Below are positions 61,631 to 64,000 of a DNA stretch of 64,000 bases, piece after piece (the first letter of the stretch is position 1; every line of letters begins with the position of its first letter). The stretch is taken from NCBI RefSeq assembly GCF_020921035.1, contig NC_063155.1, positions 9,533,001 through 9,597,000 on the forward strand, given 5' to 3'. Under the pieces are notes generated by a model. The model was not told the DNA's origin and did not search any database. It worked only from the letters and a program-made list of their open reading frames with translations. This stretch comes from Rhodamnia argentea (lineage: Eukaryota; Streptophyta; Magnoliopsida; Myrtales; Myrtaceae). The position numbers and the translations under genes are program-made.

Positions 61631-63230
61631 ACTCCTTTGACCATCAGGAAGCAGCGAAAGAGAAGATCTTGTTTCATCAATACCTCAGGAGGTTGGTTCT
61701 TCCGTTCTGGTCCCACGTCCAATATTGACTCGTCATTTATTTGGCAGCGTCCCCGGTCCCAAGGACCTGCACGGGGTCGTGAGTTTTGTGTGTGTGCTGT
61801 AATTAGCTGCATGCGTTGGTGTTTGGGTACGCTAGTGTAGGAAAAGCTAGAACTGGAACTCGTTCTCGGTCGGCACATGAGCGGCGAGATTGCGTAATTT
61901 GCAGTCTCAATTGTATAATCCCTTCACTGACCGAGGGAACCATAAAAGTGGCACCTTGCTGACGATAATGGACATGCTCAGTGAATAATATGTGAAGTTG
62001 TGAACTTAGACTAGCTAATTATTGTCCCAAGTGTCCCGATTAATTGTCTAATATTATATCGTCTTCACGATATGTGTTTTGGGGCAAGGATTAGTTGTAG
62101 CTCGAGCAATGGCTGCCGACTCTCGTTGATTGGTGTCTCTCATCGTACAATTGCGGACTCAACCGCACATAATCATTTTGCGCACCATCATACCTCGCCG
62201 TCGTGTCGTTGAGCTATCGACCATTGTCGTTGATGAGTAGACATCTCTACCCCTTGTCCTCTCGAGCTGCGCCGATTGGGACTTCAGGACCACCGCCGGA
62301 TGGTGCTGCTGACCTTGAGTGACATCAGACCTCGGCCACCCAAGACCGGCGACATCGTCGAATATGGGCTCGCTTGTTTGACATACTGAGCCCAGGCGAC
62401 TCGCGACAGATCAACTGGGGTCGAAGGATTGAGAATACAAATATATGCTTCAGTTTTTACGCTAAAATAATTTGTTACAAAGAGACCCTTCGTTCAATTT
62501 TCCTCATGGGGTTTTTTTTTATTTATTTGTGCGACAATGTTGGGAATTGCCATACGTGATACCTATCTCCATTATAAATACTACCGGCCGTTGGACGGGG
62601 TGGGTGCCTTTTTCACCAATATGCAAGCTACCAAAGATTAATTACATCAAATTAAAAATTACAGGGTTTGGTGGATAAAATTTTTAAGGAATATAAACAT
62701 AACTTTGGCTCAATATGCAATGTCGTTCTTAAGTTTTTAGTTGTTTGATATCGTCGTCGAACTATAACCCAATGCGAAATATCGTCCTTGAACTTCTAGT
62801 TTATCTATGCGGTCTCTAAAGTCTTTGAATAGCACATTGATCTAAAATTAATGAACCATTTACTTACTTATCTCAAAATTTCAAAGCATCAAGGGCAATG
62901 AGTGCAACCATCACTTAAAATCTCGAAGACACCTTAAATACTTAGATGTTATTTGAAGGCTTCATTTACTTTGCATAAATAAATATGTTCATAAAAAGAT
63001 GGCTTGTATCGTTTGAAATAGTTACTCAACGAGAAATAATTTTATTATTGATATCATTTTATATTTAAATAATTTCACGGGCAATGAAGATAGCTTTTAA
63101 AAGCGATTGTTTATAGTAATATATTTTTTAGAATATTCATTTTTTTCGCGGAAGTTCGCTTAGCAGGCAAGTTCTTTCATCTTAATACAGCGAAAACCGA
63201 GAGCAGGGCACGACTCGCATGTTATAATTC
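61631..63230. other. Intergenic region downstream of the PP2A B55 gene
   Basis: 3' UTR and flank, then mixed sequence with no recognised gene. A family-3 AT-rich repeat relative lies at about 62975-63150 (CAACGAGAAATAATTTTATT, AGCGATTGTTTATAGTAA). Confidence 0.4.
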
Positions 63231-64000
63231 GTGATGTCAAATGTCCACCCTGCATGTTGCAGGCAGTGAGCCAAACGAGAGCGAGAGCGATTAGCTCTCA
63301 ACTCAGTCGCCGAGTCGGCTTTCGCTCCTCCGATCCTCGCCGCATTTCTCTGACAAATTCTCGCTCCCCCGGTTGTTGACAACCCGGATTTTCCCCGGAA
63401 TTCCTCTCCGGATATCGCGAGGGTTTCGGCGAGGAAAGAGTGCTGGGAGAGTGTCTGCGGGCCCAACCGGCAAGGATTCTGGTACCGAGCTCATTGACGT
63501 ATCTCGAACTCGCGCCTTCTCTGTAAGCGCACCGTGCCTCTGGCTCTGGGTCTGGACCAAGCTCGTGGGTTTCTTTCCATCGGAGGAGGTGACGACCCTT
63601 CGCCGTCTTTCGTGCCTTTTCTCTCGTTACGACTACGTTTTCTTGCCGCTTCAGACCATCTGCCTCGCGTGTTTACACGTGCCGTCCGTCTGTTCTTGCC
63701 TCATTGTTTGCTTTTCCTTCGGATATGTGCTTCGCCGTAATTACTTGTGCTGTTTGAACGTTTCGGATAGGCGGTTTCGGCTACATGCAGGTGTCGGGTC
63801 CAATGTCCTTCGGTTGTTCCGTCAAATTCTTGTTGTTTCTTTTTCTTTTTGGGGGTTGTTGGGGGGTTGTCTGGAAAGATTTGCGAGGCGTTCCTTTGAA
63901 CCCTTGTTCATTTACTAAATTTGAACTTCGTACTGTCTCCCTGTTTCTCTGAGCAATTTGTTCGTTGGCTCTCTTTAACTTGTTTTACAGTGCTAATTAC
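63230..64000 (+). other. GC-richer stretch, possible 5' leader exon and first intron of a gene beyond the right edge
   Basis: Base composition shifts from AT-rich to GC-rich near 63260. A donor-like CTTCTCT|GTAAGC lies at 63515-63526 and is followed by a long T-rich, intron-like sequence to the window end. This is typical of plant genes with a non-coding first exon and a leader intron. Plus-strand frames here (for example 63373-63918) show no family signature and are probably chance. Confidence 0.3.

Noticed and set aside
61480-61878. 132-codon minus-strand frame over the last PP2A B55 exon
   Set aside because: Antisense shadow of a well-supported exon and its 3' UTR.

Overview
This window is plant nuclear DNA. 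The host genes have many short exons with GT-AG introns, the intergenic DNA is AT-rich and full of small inverted-repeat elements, there is a chloroplast-DNA insertion, and every recognised gene belongs to a plant family. Repeat style and gene content fit a woody eudicot, possibly Myrtales (Eucalyptus-like); that placement is a weak inference. Exon boundaries below were read by hand from splice sites and family conservation. All eight complete gene models keep one open frame through every splice junction.

Layout. 1-144 (-): the first codons of a probably plastid-targeted protein running off the left edge. 2.4-6.1 kb: a nuclear copy of chloroplast DNA (trnR-ACG region plus part of ycf1) lying between two ~380-bp direct repeats. 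9.7-12.0 kb (+): an eight-exon multi-pass membrane protein of the rolling-stone-like plant family. 13.4-18.3 kb (-): a PX-domain protein with a C-terminal Rubicon-homology zinc region, convergent with the previous gene. 19.2-31.7 kb: three intact YSL (metal-nicotianamine) transporter genes with the same six-exon structure, two head-to-tail on the minus strand and the third divergent on the plus strand. 32.0-32.5 kb: a decayed fragment of anthranilate phosphoribosyltransferase. 37.9-41.0 kb and 49.3-52.2 kb (+): two CRK3-type cysteine-rich receptor-like kinases, with a CGYC glutaredoxin (GRXC1, minus strand, 42.4-43.9 kb) between them. 55.4-61.6 kb (+): a 14-exon PP2A B/B55 regulatory subunit whose fourth intron holds a long inverted repeat. 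63.2-64 kb: a GC-richer stretch that may be the leader of a gene beyond the right edge.

The genes do not form one pathway. The clear themes are local duplication (YSL x3, CRK x2) and intergenic growth by small inverted-repeat elements, of which at least three families are visible by eye. No retroelement coding domain, CRISPR array or bacterial-type system was seen. No clearly new biological system is evident. The most unusual items are the direct-repeat-flanked plastid insertion with its changed tRNA anticodon, the intronic hairpin in the PP2A gene, and the GC shifts between close paralogues.
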